From NCBI RefSeq assembly GCF_026151335.1, contig NZ_JAMQPP010000001.1: 64,000 bases of DNA. The stretch is one strand, 5' to 3'. Below, piece by piece: positions 26,118 through 34,560 of this stretch (position 1 is its first letter; every line of letters begins with the position of its first letter). The notes below the pieces were generated by a model, which ran no database searches, was not told the origin of the DNA, and saw nothing but the letters and a program-made list of their open reading frames with translations. Position numbers and translations under genes: made by a program. The DNA comes from Leptospira_A soteropolitanensis (GTDB lineage: Bacteria; Spirochaetota; Leptospiria; Leptospirales; Leptospiraceae).

Positions 26118-28057
26118 TATGTCACTCCGCCCATTTCCTCTAGTTCTATCGTTACATCCTCCCAACGTTTCGTAAGGAGGGCAATCTCTCTTTTAATATC
26201 GTTATAAGTGTCCATTTCCAACTGAAAACTTCTGTTTTTAAAGAACTCTGGATCCTGTAAAAGTTCCTCTTTGTCCTTTTTATTTTTTTCCAGTCTCTCA
26301 ATTTGGACTTCCAGATCAGAAATTTCTTTCTCTAATTTTTTTCGTTTGTTTTTGCTGGCTTGTGGATTGGCTTTTTTTTCATCAAATTTAGATTTGCCGG
26401 TGGTATTTTGTGCCTGAGATTCTGGTTCGTCTTCTTTGTGAAACTTGAGGTAATCATCAAAACTGCAATTTAGGTTTTGTAACACTCCACCAGAGAGTTG
26501 GAAGGTGCGGTTACAAAGTCCCTTCATAAAATCGGGATCATGGCTAATGATGAGAAGGCTTCCAGGAAAATCAATCAGTGCTCGTTTGACTGCTTCCCGA
26601 ATCACAATGTCCAGATGGTTAGTGGGTTCATCTAAAAATAGGCAATTGGTGGGGTGGTTGACAAGAAGGGCCAAACGAAGACGGCTCTGCTCTCCACCTG
26701 ATAGGTGTTTTACGGATTTAAAAACCCCATCTCCTGGAAATGCAAAATGTCCAAGTAGGGTTCTTGCCCTTTCTTCGCTAAGCTCAGGGTATTTTTTGAT
26801 TACGGTTTCGACAAGGTTTAGGCTTTCATCCAGGTCTTCTCCATGTGTTTGGGAAAAGTATCCTAGTTTGGTTTTCGGACCATAATAGAGAGAACCAGAA
26901 TCCAACTTGTGTCTCTCCAAAAGACAACGCATAAGGGTAGATTTACCTGCACCATTCGGTCCAACTAACGCCACTTTGTCGCCAGCGGAAATTTCGATTT
27001 CTGCATTTTCAAAGATCTGTTTTTTTATACCCGTGTTTTTATCTGGATAAGAAAAGGAGGCATTTTCTAAGCGAAGGATGATATTACTGGAAGGAACAAA
27101 TTGGAATTGGTAGTCTGGTTTTTGGTTCCAAAAAGACTCTTCTGGATTTTCTAACTTGTCTCTTTTTTCCAATCGTTTGATGACGGATTGGACCTGTCTT
27201 GCTTTTGTTGCTTGGGCTCGAAATCGTTCCACCCATTCCATTCGAGATTTTAGGTAATTTTCTTCTTTTTGAAATTGGGCTTTTAGTTGTTCCTGGATTT
27301 CATTTTTAGCTTCAAAAAATTCTTCCAAACTTCCTTGGAATTCAAAAATTCCATGAGGATTGATTTCAATGATGGTATCAACCGTTTGGTTTAAAAATTC
27401 TGGATCGTGAGTCACAAGAACAAAGGCTTGGTTTTGGGATACTAAAAAGTCAGCTAACCAAGATTTGGTTTTATCATCCAAATGGTTTGTTGGTTCATCT
27501 AGAAGTAATAAATTATGTGGGTTGAGAAGCGCTATGGCAAGCCCAATCCGGTGGTGGTAACCCGGAGAAAATTCTTTGGTTTTTCGAAGGAAGTCAGCGG
27601 TAGAAAATCCAAGTCCAGAAAGAATTTTTTTGGCCCTTGCTTCGAGACCGTGTAAGTCATGTAAGTGGGCAAACTCTTCTAAATCACTTTGTTCGAGAAG
27701 GAGTTCTTCAAAAGCAGGGTCTTCGTGATTTATCGTTTCAAATTTGGATTCGATGAGTTTTCGTTTTCCGTCATACTCGGCATAGAGTTTGTTTTCATCG
27801 AGGACTGTGTCGATAACGGATGTTTCTGGGTTAAATTCAGGAATCTGTTGGAAAAGGGAAAGGACTGTATTTTTGGAACGAATGACTTCCCCAGATTCTG
27901 GTTTCATTTTTCCGGCGGCCATTTGGAAAAGCGTGGTTTTTCCTGAACCATTGGGTCCGACAATCGCTACGCGGCAACCGGGTTTGATATGCCAGTTGAA
28001 TCCCTCAAAGAGCACTTTAGGGCCGAAATGTTGGTGGATTTGGATGAATTGGATCAA
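26117..28057 (-). CDS. ABC-F family ATPase
   Basis: Two ABC domains lie in one chain without membrane segments. The first has Walker A GPNGSGKTTL (about residues 34-43) and an SPGYHHRIGLA signature; the second has GPNGAGKSTL and LSGGEQSRLRLALL with FLDEPTNHLD. A charged linker lies between them, and a C-terminal coiled coil (KKLEKEISDLEVQIERLEKNKKDKEE) follows, as in Uup and ribosome-binding ABC-F factors. The likely role is on the ribosome; the subfamily is not resolved. The TTG start at 28057 fits the family N-terminus (MIQFIQI). No clear ribosome site is seen, and a hairpin ends 13 bases upstream. Confidence 0.92.
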   Translation of the reverse strand: MIQFIQIHQHFGPKVLFEGFNWHIKPGCRVAIVGPNGSGKTTLFQMAAGKMKPESGEVIRSKNTVLSLFQQIPEFNPETSVIDTVLDENKLYAEYDGKRKLIESKFETINHEDPAFEELLLEQSDLEEFAHLHDLHGLEARAKKILSGLGFSTADFLRKTKEFSPGYHHRIGLAIALLNPHNLLLLDEPTNHLDDKTKSWLADFLVSQNQAFVLVTHDPEFLNQTVDTIIEINPHGIFEFQGSLEEFFEAKNEIQEQLKAQFQKEENYLKSRMEWVERFRAQATKARQVQSVIKRLEKRDKLENPEESFWNQKPDYQFQFVPSSNIILRLENASFSYPDKNTGIKKQIFENAEIEISAGDKVALVGPNGAGKSTLMRCLLERHKLDSGSLYYGPKTKLGYFSQTHGEDLDESLNLVETVIKKYPELSEERARTLLGHFAFPGDGVFKSVKHLSGGEQSRLRLALLVNHPTNCLFLDEPTNHLDIVIREAVKRALIDFPGSLLIISHDPDFMKGLCNRTFQLSGGVLQNLNCSFDDYLKFHKEDEPESQAQNTTGKSKFDEKKANPQASKNKRKKLEKEISDLEVQIERLEKNKKDKEELLQDPEFFKNRSFQLEMDTYNDIKREIALLTKRWEDVTIELEEMGGVT

Positions 28058-28070
28058 AGCGCTATGAAAA

Positions 28071-28086
28071 CCCGCCGTAAGGCGGG
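28071..28086 (-). terminator. Hairpin between the 53-residue gene and ABC-F
   Basis: The stem CCCGCC / GGCGGG (extended by one G:C on one side) has a 4-base loop. On the minus strand it is followed by TTTT, then the ABC-F TTG start 13 bases later. It looks like an intrinsic terminator for the small upstream gene, or an attenuator controlling ABC-F, because it occupies the place of the leader. Confidence 0.6.
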
Positions 28087-28105
28087 GATTTAGGAGGGAC
28101 TAACC

Positions 28106-28267
28106 TTATTTTTTGGCTAGAAGTTCCTCTTTTCTTTCGCGAAGGTGTTTCACATAAAGGCTAGATTCGCCGTTCATTGTTTCCACTGACTTTTTGATGG
28201 CCGCATCAATTTCGGCAACAGTCATTTTCGCGATTTTTTTGTTCTTCTTTTCTTTTTCTTCTGACAT
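28106..28267 (-). CDS. Small charged protein, 53 residues
   Basis: The frame ATG 28267 to TAA 28106 encodes 53 residues, very rich in Lys and Glu. It begins MSEEKEKKNKKIAKMTVAEI and ends EELLAKK; the middle (DAAIKKSVETMNGESS) looks helical. AAGGGG lies about ten bases upstream of the ATG, and a hairpin with a T-run lies 20 bases downstream. No known domain is recognised. Gene-like spacing, ribosome site and terminator support a real gene. It is upstream of ABC-F on the same strand and divergent from the YihY gene. Confidence 0.65.
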   Translation of the reverse strand: MSEEKEKKNKKIAKMTVAEIDAAIKKSVETMNGESSLYVKHLRERKEELLAKK

Positions 28268-28377
28268 GGAAGTTTTCCCCTTTTAGGTACGTCACTGAGA
28301 TTCTTCCAGGGTTTCCGCGCTAAATCAGACTGCAAGAAAAATAAGACAAAAATACTGACAAGTTGCAAACTGACCGC

Positions 28378-29214
28378 ATGAAACGACTCCGACGATTTTT
28401 CAGCGAAGTTTATTTGTATGACGTTCACGGACTTGCTTCGGAACTTTCTTTTACTTTTCTTCTCACTCTTTTCCCGCTTCTCGTAGTTTTTGTAACTTTA
28501 CTCGGACTATTGCAGGACCCAAAAACAATCAATTTGATGACTGATCAAATTGGGAAATTTTTACCGGCTCCCATTTTCCAACCCATCGACAAAAGTGTAG
28601 AAAATTTAACAAGGGTTAAAAGTTATAATGTAATCGCACTCAGCATTGCGATATCCTTTTTTTCGAGTTTAACGATATTTGGAACCATATCCAAGGCTCT
28701 AAGGTTTATCTCTAGAGATGAGACAAAGGTTGGGTTTTTTGCTTCGCAGTGGATCAACTTTCGTTTACTTGTAATCTCTCTTGTTTTACTTGTTTTGTAT
28801 TTTTATTTAACTTTTGGGATGGTACACGCAGAAAGGTATTTGTTCCAAAAGTTTCGATTCGGATTTTTTCGTAATAATCCTTATCTTTCTGTTTCTCTCA
28901 TTATTTTACCCTATAGCATTGGATTATTTACATTTTATTATGCTTATATTACTAAAGCAAAAACTACTTTAAAGGAAAATTTACCTGGTGCCATTTTTGC
29001 ATCTCTTTTGGTTCTTGGAATGAGTTTTGGATTTCAGTTTTATTTAAAAATGAAAAACGTCGGCGTAAATTATTCCTTAGCTTATGATTTGATTTCCAAA
29101 ATGGTTGTACTTATGTTATACACCTATATCAACTCTACTTTTTTTATTTGGGGATTTTTATGGAACCAAGTTCTTGCGGATGATCGAAACAAAAAGTCTC
29201 AATCTAAAAAATAA
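28378..29214 (+). CDS. YihY/BrkB-family inner-membrane protein
   Basis: About 278 residues with roughly six transmembrane segments. The N-terminal pattern DVHGLASELSFTFLLTLFPLLVVFVTLLGLL matches the YihY (formerly RNase BN-like/BrkB) family, which is of uncertain function. A further conserved segment (NLPGAIFASLLVLGMSFGFQFYLK) lies near residues 210-235. ATG 28378 is preferred over TTG 28363, as the basic MKRLRRFF start precedes the first helix. The 3' end overlaps the convergent unknown gene by 16 bases. Confidence 0.88.
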   Translation: MKRLRRFFSEVYLYDVHGLASELSFTFLLTLFPLLVVFVTLLGLLQDPKTINLMTDQIGKFLPAPIFQPIDKSVENLTRVKSYNVIALSIAISFFSSLTIFGTISKALRFISRDETKVGFFASQWINFRLLVISLVLLVLYFYLTFGMVHAERYLFQKFRFGFFRNNPYLSVSLIILPYSIGLFTFYYAYITKAKTTLKENLPGAIFASLLVLGMSFGFQFYLKMKNVGVNYSLAYDLISKMVVLMLYTYINSTFFIWGFLWNQVLADDRNKKSQSKK

Positions 29215-29612
29215 TCAGGCTCTAGAATCCTTGGACAAAAGGAAATAATGATTCCGAAGTAATGTCGAGCAAGGGAAAAGAATAACCACTCTCCACCAGA
29301 GGAAAGAATATCGTCCGCATCTAGATCCGTGTAACCTTTTTTATGAAACAATTGGTCTAAACTCCAGTTCTCTTCACCGGGAATGACTTGGACTTTCAGA
29401 TGGGCATAGAATTTGTTTTCTTGGTGATGATAACGAAAAACCAATGCCCTTCCACCTAACGGATTCCTGATGGTAAAGGTAAGCCATGAGGGAAAATCAT
29501 TATCTGGTTCCGAACTTAAGTGGTAAAGTTCCCAACCTACATCCTTAGCGCTCCCAAAAAATTCATGAAAGCTGGATGTAAAAGCAGATTGGTATTCGGC
29601 AGTGATTCCCAT
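29199..29612 (-). CDS. Unknown protein, 137 residues
   Basis: I do not recognise this protein. It lacks a signal peptide or transmembrane helix and is rich in aromatics (SWLTFTIRNPLGGRALVFRYHHQENKFYAHLKV), which suggests a compact beta-rich domain. Its 3' end overlaps the YihY gene by 16 bases in convergent orientation. Its start faces the divergent gene at 29763 across a 150-base gap that holds a 10-bp inverted repeat. Confidence 0.72.
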   Translation of the reverse strand: MGITAEYQSAFTSSFHEFFGSAKDVGWELYHLSSEPDNDFPSWLTFTIRNPLGGRALVFRYHHQENKFYAHLKVQVIPGEENWSLDQLFHKKGYTDLDADDILSSGGEWLFFSLARHYFGIIISFCPRILEPDYFLD

Positions 29613-29620
29613 TTCTTTTT

Positions 29621-29660
29621 AGATAGAATTAAAATATCGTATATATTGTAAATTCTATCT
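29621..29660. promoter_or_regulatory. Inverted repeat in divergent intergenic region
   Basis: AGATAGAATT at 29621-29630 and its exact complement AATTCTATCT at 29651-29660 flank a 20-base AT-rich spacer. The repeat begins eight bases before the start codon of the leftward gene, so a protein bound here would cover its leader. It is a candidate operator for the divergent pair; no regulator is encoded beside it. Confidence 0.4.
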
Positions 29661-29762
29661 GTCTTTTACATTCTAAGATTTAAATGGTTTTTTACAAAGA
29701 AAAACAAATTCCAGTTTCCTTAAGAATGAGATCCAATAGGATGGGGTCTTGAGGTTTGTAAT

Positions 29763-30203
29763 ATGATAGAAACCATCAATATCAATTGGCCGAGTGGAGC
29801 TATCGATCCGGTCATCCATTGCCCGGCTTGCGGTAGTTTGGTCTTAAGCCCTTTAGAAGAAGAAGGGCCAGGTTGCCACCACATCCAGTTTATCATTGAT
29901 AGCGAATCTGGTGAATTTAACTACATCACAGAACCTTTTGATGAAATTTTAAAAGAATTTCGCAAACCCGATGTAGAAGAATTTGATGAGTGGGACGCTA
30001 CAGAAGTTTTTATAGAAGAAGCAGAATCGAATACGTTTTATGTGATGAATCTAATTTTACCTAGCAATGTTTCGATAGAAGACGATCCCGTTTGTTTACG
30101 AATTGGATTTGAACTTTTTTTTACTGAAGACCAAGAAGAATTATACGAAGAATTAGAAAGAAGACATGATGAGGAAGGTTTACATGACCACAGCCAGAAC
30201 TAG
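29763..30203 (+). CDS. Unknown acidic protein with CPAC motif
   Basis: The 146-residue protein is strongly acidic, especially in the last 25 residues (EDQEELYEELERRHDEEG). Near the N-terminus VIHCPACGSLVL resembles half of a zinc ribbon, and a GCHH segment follows some 16 residues on and may complete a metal site. No family is recognised. The 3' end overlaps the lipoprotein gene by 20 bases, so both probably belong to one transcript with the TauE permease. Confidence 0.75.
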   Translation: MIETININWPSGAIDPVIHCPACGSLVLSPLEEEGPGCHHIQFIIDSESGEFNYITEPFDEILKEFRKPDVEEFDEWDATEVFIEEAESNTFYVMNLILPSNVSIEDDPVCLRIGFELFFTEDQEELYEELERRHDEEGLHDHSQN

Positions 30204-30756
30204 AATTTTTAAAATCGGATTACTTTTCCCTTTGTTTATTGTTTTAACTAATTGTTTGATCAGTTATAAAGATCATCCCAAAATTCTTCCTCTTCCTGCA
30301 GAAGAAAAAACAAACGATGCTAACTTTGTTTATGTGTTGCCAACCTTTCCTCAAATGAATTTGGGTGGAAGAGAAGCTTTAAAAAACTATTTCCAAAACA
30401 AAACCCGTTTTAAAAACACAGTGGAAGGTGTGGATGTACCTAAATCTGGTTATTTAGTAAATGTAAAAGTGAATTACCGTTCACCTTCCCCAGAAGCAAC
30501 AGTGTTTCTTGGAATTTCGACTTTGACTGCTACTTTACTTCCTGCTTGGTCCACACAAGACGGATACGATGTACAATATCTTCTCTATAAAGATGGAAAG
30601 AAAGTGGGAACTTATGAATATCATATTTTTAGAAATTATGCCCAGTGGCTACTCTTCATCCCAATTTCCTGGTACAACTTTGAAACAGCAACAGAACGAG
30701 AAGTATTTGAAAGAATGACATTCAAATTCTTTGAGGATGCCAAGGAACATTTTTAA
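30184..30756 (+). CDS. Probable lipoprotein
   Basis: About 190 residues. The N-terminus MTTARTRIFKIGLLFPLFIVLTNC is a lipoprotein signal with the modified Cys near residue 24. The mature part (for example GYLVNVKVNYRSPSPEATVFLGISTLTATLLPAW) resembles small Leptospira lipoproteins of unknown role. ATG 30184 is set by AGGAAGG five bases upstream; an earlier ATG at 30166 would spoil the signal peptide. It overlaps the upstream acidic-protein gene by 20 bases and is followed by the TauE/SafE permease after five bases. Confidence 0.82.
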   Translation: MTTARTRIFKIGLLFPLFIVLTNCLISYKDHPKILPLPAEEKTNDANFVYVLPTFPQMNLGGREALKNYFQNKTRFKNTVEGVDVPKSGYLVNVKVNYRSPSPEATVFLGISTLTATLLPAWSTQDGYDVQYLLYKDGKKVGTYEYHIFRNYAQWLLFIPISWYNFETATEREVFERMTFKFFEDAKEHF

Positions 30757-30761
30757 AATCA

Positions 30762-31736
30762 TTGGATCTCAATTTTCAAATTTATAATGATTTTGTCTGG
30801 GGATTTTGGCCCGGGATCATTGTTGTCTTTGGAGTTGGGTTTTTTGTAGGTTATTTGGCATCTTTTTTGGGACTCGGGGGTGGATTTATTTACACTCCCT
30901 TCTTTCATAGTTTCTTCCATTTAACGGCCGTTCAAGCCGTTGCCGTTTCACTGGCGCAAATGCCTGTGTCCTCTCTTTCAGGACTTTTTGTTTATTACAA
31001 AAATAACAAAATTCGTTGGAAACAGGGGTTATTGCTCCTTTGTACATCAATTCCATCAGCACAGTTTACCGCTTACAAGTTTGGAAGGTTTGAAGATACG
31101 GAACTCGGCAAACAATTGTATTATGGAATTCCATTGTCAGAGTTTATTTATCTAATTGTATTTACTGTTTTTTTAGGAATTTTAGCTGTTTATAATTTGA
31201 TCGTAGCCTTAAGAAGAAGGAGGAAATACTTTCAGTCTCTAGAGGTTCAGTCACAAATTTTAAATCCATCGCCTTCTTTTGATTCTCTCTCCTCTAGTTC
31301 AAAATCAATTGAACCAATTCAATCGAAAACTAACGAAAACCAGGAGGAATCGTTTACCTACTCTTCCAAATCCGTAGCAATCGTTCTTCTTACGGGAATT
31401 TTTTTTGGTTTGTTTTCATCTTTATTTGGAATTGGCGGTGGATTTCTTGCCGTTCCCTTGTTTGTGTATTACTTTCGCATGAGTCCTGTGGAAGCAGTGG
31501 CGACTTCATTTTTAGGAATCTTTCTTACATCCTTTGGAACGAGTGTGCTATTTTTTATGCAAGGGAAGTTGCATTTGGAATTGGCAATCATTGGAAGTTT
31601 TGGTGGAATTTTTGGAGCAAGGATCGGTTCTTTAAAAGCAGTGAATGCAAAACCTTATAGCATTCTCCTTGTTACCGCTATCTTTCAATTTTTGGTAGTG
31701 GTTTGGTATGTTCTGGGAAAACTTCCAAAATTCTAA
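30762..31736 (+). CDS. TauE/SafE-family permease
   Basis: The 324-residue inner-membrane protein has the internal duplication typical of the family: GFFVGYLASFLGLGGGFIYTP near residues 27-47 and GIFFGLFSSLFGIGGGFLAVP near 211-231, each starting a four-helix half. A hydrophilic Ser-rich loop (about residues 155-200) joins the halves. Members export sulfite, sulfoacetate or other small anions; the substrate here is unknown. The TTG start at 30762 lies five bases after the lipoprotein stop. Confidence 0.9.
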   Translation: MDLNFQIYNDFVWGFWPGIIVVFGVGFFVGYLASFLGLGGGFIYTPFFHSFFHLTAVQAVAVSLAQMPVSSLSGLFVYYKNNKIRWKQGLLLLCTSIPSAQFTAYKFGRFEDTELGKQLYYGIPLSEFIYLIVFTVFLGILAVYNLIVALRRRRKYFQSLEVQSQILNPSPSFDSLSSSSKSIEPIQSKTNENQEESFTYSSKSVAIVLLTGIFFGLFSSLFGIGGGFLAVPLFVYYFRMSPVEAVATSFLGIFLTSFGTSVLFFMQGKLHLELAIIGSFGGIFGARIGSLKAVNAKPYSILLVTAIFQFLVVVWYVLGKLPKF

Positions 31737-31789
31737 TTGCCATTTTTTGTTTTCAATTATAGATTTCGTCTAAGTCATATAACGGCATT

Positions 31790-32590
31790 ATGAAATTAAA
31801 ATTTCCCGAAGACCAACTAGTTACGACAAAGGAAGGTAAGGTTCCTAAATTATATAGTTGTGCGGAATGCCGTAATGGTGCTGGCCTAGATTTTTCATTT
31901 ACTATGGCCTTTCAACCCATTGTTGATTGGAACCAAAAAACCATTTATTCCCATGAAGCACTGGTCCGTGGCATAAAAGGGGAATCTGCCTATTCGATTC
32001 TTTCCAAAGTAAATTCCAACAACAGATATCAGTTTGATCAATCTTGTCGGATCAAGGCAATCCAACTCGCAAGTCAAATCGGCATTCCCTCTTATTTGAA
32101 TATTAACTTTTTGCCAAACGCAGTCTACCAACCGGAGACTTGTATTCGTGCGACTCTTGAAGCAAGTAAGGAATATCAATTTCCGTTGAATCGACTGGTC
32201 TTTGAATTAACGGAAGGGGAAGAAGTCCAAGATCATGATCATATCATTAATATTTTTAAAACTTATCAACAATATGGATTTTTGACAGCGATCGATGATT
32301 TTGGCTCCGGATATTCAGGACTCAATTTACTCGCAAAATTCCAACCTGATCTAATTAAGTTAGATATGGAACTGATCCGCAACATTCATATGAATTCTGT
32401 GGCTCAAAAATTAACAAAAGCCATTGCGAATGTCTGTCAGGAAATAGGAATTACCGTGATTGCTGAAGGTGTTGAGACGATCAGTGAATTGAATGTTTTG
32501 GTGGATATGGGAATTTACCTTTACCAAGGTTATTTGTTTTCTAAACCAGCTTTTGAATCTGCTGGTGAAGTGATCTTTCCTACTCTCTAA
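31790..32590 (+). CDS. EAL-domain protein (c-di-GMP phosphodiesterase)
   Basis: A stand-alone EAL domain that should hydrolyse c-di-GMP. The catalytic set looks complete: SHEALVRG (about residue 60), LNINF, FELTEGE, AIDDFGSGYSG, LIKLDMELI, IAEGVET and YQGYLFSKP. A short N-terminal stretch with YSCAECRNGAGLDF precedes the domain, a feature also seen in EAL proteins of the BluF type; here there is no BLUF or other sensor domain. The last four bases overlap the convergent nitroreductase gene. It probably has its own promoter. Confidence 0.92.
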   Translation: MKLKFPEDQLVTTKEGKVPKLYSCAECRNGAGLDFSFTMAFQPIVDWNQKTIYSHEALVRGIKGESAYSILSKVNSNNRYQFDQSCRIKAIQLASQIGIPSYLNINFLPNAVYQPETCIRATLEASKEYQFPLNRLVFELTEGEEVQDHDHIINIFKTYQQYGFLTAIDDFGSGYSGLNLLAKFQPDLIKLDMELIRNIHMNSVAQKLTKAIANVCQEIGITVIAEGVETISELNVLVDMGIYLYQGYLFSKPAFESAGEVIFPTL

Positions 32591-33258
32591 ATCAAAAAAC
32601 TTTCTAATTCACGTCTTGGAGCATCATATTCATAGGAACTCCTTCCCATCCTTGCAATTAATTGGATTTGTTCTTTTGACTTTAACCCAAGAATCGTTTT
32701 TAGTTGTTTGGTGAACTCTCTACTTTCAGGATAATCTTCTACCGCTTGGTTCATTGTATGGAATGCAATTTTTCTTACGGCACAGGCTAAACTTATGCGC
32801 ATAAAATCTCTTCCAGTTTCTATCCAAGTTCGTTCATCATCTGCGCCTTCTGTAGTTAGTAAAACAAGAGCTTTCGAAGAATATACTTGGTTTTGGAACA
32901 TTTGAATTCCTGCTTCTTTAGCAGATACGGAATGCCATTTATCTTTTGATAAATCCACAAAGAAAGTTTTTGCAAGCCAGAGTTTCATTCCTGAAAGTCC
33001 ATTTCCTTCCAATGTTAGCCCATCTCGTTTTTGGTAGATATCTTGTTTCGAAATTCGAAACCATTTTCGATTCAGTTCGTTAGATTCCGTACGATTTGTT
33101 TCCATAGAAAAGGCAGAATCTAAAATGGGAAGAATCGATTCTAGTTGTTTTGGGTCATTTATGAAGAGTAACTTATGTTTAGTGGGACCCATTAACATTT
33201 TTAAGTCTTCTATTTCCTCTTTTGAAATAAAATCTCCAGAATATACTGATCGATTCAT
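32587..33258 (-). CDS. Nitroreductase-family protein, C-terminal part (frame -1)
   Basis: This is the C-terminal half of an Acg-like FMN oxidoreductase. It includes LLTTEGADDERTWIETGRDFMRISLACAV and a closing LIARMGRSS. The first ATG in the frame is 33258, but the same frame is open further upstream past 33372 and there encodes a sensible continuation of the N-terminal half (KGKPNSKSF, then FAGVPNRRMNRSVYSG). So this is not an independent gene: it joins the 33330-33770 frame through a one-base shift. Together they would make about 394 residues. Confidence 0.75.
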   Translation of the reverse strand: MNRSVYSGDFISKEEIEDLKMLMGPTKHKLLFINDPKQLESILPILDSAFSMETNRTESNELNRKWFRISKQDIYQKRDGLTLEGNGLSGMKLWLAKTFFVDLSKDKWHSVSAKEAGIQMFQNQVYSSKALVLLTTEGADDERTWIETGRDFMRISLACAVRKIAFHTMNQAVEDYPESREFTKQLKTILGLKSKEQIQLIARMGRSSYEYDAPRRELESFLI

Positions 33259-33329
33259 CCTCCGGTTCGGAACACCGGCAAATAAAAAGTCATGAACACA
33301 TTTTGTTTTTGGGAAAATTTCAAATTTTG

Positions 33330-33770
33330 CTACTGGTAAAGTGGAAAAGGATTTTGAGTTAGGTTTGCCTTTGGGAAAGTATGAGATTTTGTATCAAACA
33401 TAAGTTTGTCGGCCGTTGAATGTGCGAGTTCTAAAAAACAGCCCTGTGTATGGAAAAATTGCCTGTTGATGGAATCGATTTCTGGAAGTTGTTTTTCTAT
33501 GTCGCCAAAAAGTAAGAATCCCGAATCCGAAACCTTCTTTATTTTCCAAGGTTGAGAATTGTGAGAATTGGGTGCTAGGAGAGCTGTGACAAGGATCTGA
33601 TCTAATGGTTTAGTAAAACCGAGAGACTCCGCAAATTTGAGGGGATCTTGTCTATGGAGAGTTGCATCTGTAGCACTATAAGCGTATAAATCTTTTTGCA
33701 ACGAGGAAAGCGAAAGCAAAGCGCCTGAGGCAAAACTGTTCCATAAAAATCTTTTTCTTGTGAGCTTCAT
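33330..33770 (-). CDS. Nitroreductase-family protein, N-terminal part (frame 0)
   Basis: The N-terminal half of an Acg-like nitroreductase: a Tat-like leader (MKLTRKRFLWNSFASGALLSLSS; R-K-R rather than a strict twin Arg), then ALLAPNSHNSQPWKI, the FMN-binding signature, and a helix ending LELAHSTADKLMFDTKS. The frame stops at 33330 shortly after HTFPK, well short of a full domain. The rest lies in the -1 frame. ATG 33770 puts the leader at the N-terminus; the frame is open to 33800. It is divergent from the FrnE-like gene. Confidence 0.75.
   Translation of the reverse strand: MKLTRKRFLWNSFASGALLSLSSLQKDLYAYSATDATLHRQDPLKFAESLGFTKPLDQILVTALLAPNSHNSQPWKIKKVSDSGFLLFGDIEKQLPEIDSINRQFFHTQGCFLELAHSTADKLMFDTKSHTFPKANLTQNPFPLYQ
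33372..33378 (-). other. Candidate -1 slippery heptamer TTTCCCA
   Basis: On the minus strand the codons ACT TTC CCA AAG give the phase T TTC CCA, the X XXY YYZ form used in -1 programmed frameshifting. A slip here moves ribosomes exactly into the frame of the C-terminal half. C CCA AAG, one codon later, has the same form. I did not identify a clear downstream stimulatory hairpin. A one-base mutation or assembly error is the alternative. Confidence 0.45.
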
Positions 33771-33822
33771 TATTTTTCCATTTATGGTTCTAGACCTCAA
33801 TTGAATAGGAGTCTAATATAAA

Positions 33823-34497
33823 ATGTCAACCAACTCTGAACCTTTTTCTATTGATATCGTCTCTGATGTAGCTTGTCCCTGGTGTTATGTCGGAAAAAAG
33901 AAACTAGAGCTGGCCCTCCAAACAGTAGGCAACAAAATTGATCCGCAAGTTCGATGGAGACCATTCCAACTTTCTCCAGAAATTCCTGAGTCTGGGATTG
34001 ACTATAAAGAACACCTAACACAAAAATTCGGAAGTTTGGATCGTTTGGACGGAGCGTGGCAAAGATTAACAGAAATTGGAAAAGCGGTAGGAATCCCCTT
34101 TCGATTTGAAGCCATCCCTAAAGCGACAAACACTTTGGTATTACACGCCCTTGTTGCTGGACTTTCGACTTTAGAAGAACAAGCGAAACTTGTAGATTTG
34201 TTTTTTGCTGCTAACTTTACTGAGGGCAAAGATCTTACTGACAAGCAAGTGATTTGGCAAGTTGCCGAACCAATTTATAAAGATCGCGCTAAGTTTGATG
34301 CCATTTTTGAAAATCCAGAGCTAAAAGAAAACATAAGACAAGAAATATCCTATTACCATCAAAATGGAATCAGCGGTGTCCCTTATTTTATTATTGGTGG
34401 AAAGTATGCAGTGAGTGGTGCGCAAGATTCCGCTGTATTTGTAGAAGTCATTGAGACTGTTTTAAAAGAACGCGAATCAGAAAAACCTAGTCAATGA
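33823..34497 (+). CDS. DsbA-family oxidoreductase, FrnE-like
   Basis: The 224-residue protein has a DsbA-like thioredoxin fold with the redox motif CPWC near residue 17 (SDVACPWCYVGKKKLE) and the cis-Pro region SGVPYFIIGGKYAVSGAQ near the C-terminus. There is no signal peptide, so it acts in the cytoplasm, as FrnE-type proteins do. The in vivo substrate is unknown. It is divergent from the split nitroreductase gene, and both concern redox chemistry. Confidence 0.9.
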   Translation: MSTNSEPFSIDIVSDVACPWCYVGKKKLELALQTVGNKIDPQVRWRPFQLSPEIPESGIDYKEHLTQKFGSLDRLDGAWQRLTEIGKAVGIPFRFEAIPKATNTLVLHALVAGLSTLEEQAKLVDLFFAANFTEGKDLTDKQVIWQVAEPIYKDRAKFDAIFENPELKENIRQEISYYHQNGISGVPYFIIGGKYAVSGAQDSAVFVEVIETVLKERESEKPSQ

Positions 34498-34560
34498 ATT
34501 AACGTTTCATCTTGACCCAACATTTCAGATTCTTAGATTGATTCTAATTACAACATATTT

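Noticed and set aside
26505..26885. 126-residue plus-strand frame
   Set aside because: Antisense to the second ABC domain of the ABC-F gene; composition (many Arg and Ser) is typical of a shadow frame.
28222..28428. 68-residue minus-strand frame near the YihY start
   Set aside because: Overlaps the 53-residue gene, which has a better start and ribosome site, and the YihY start; no gene-like signals.
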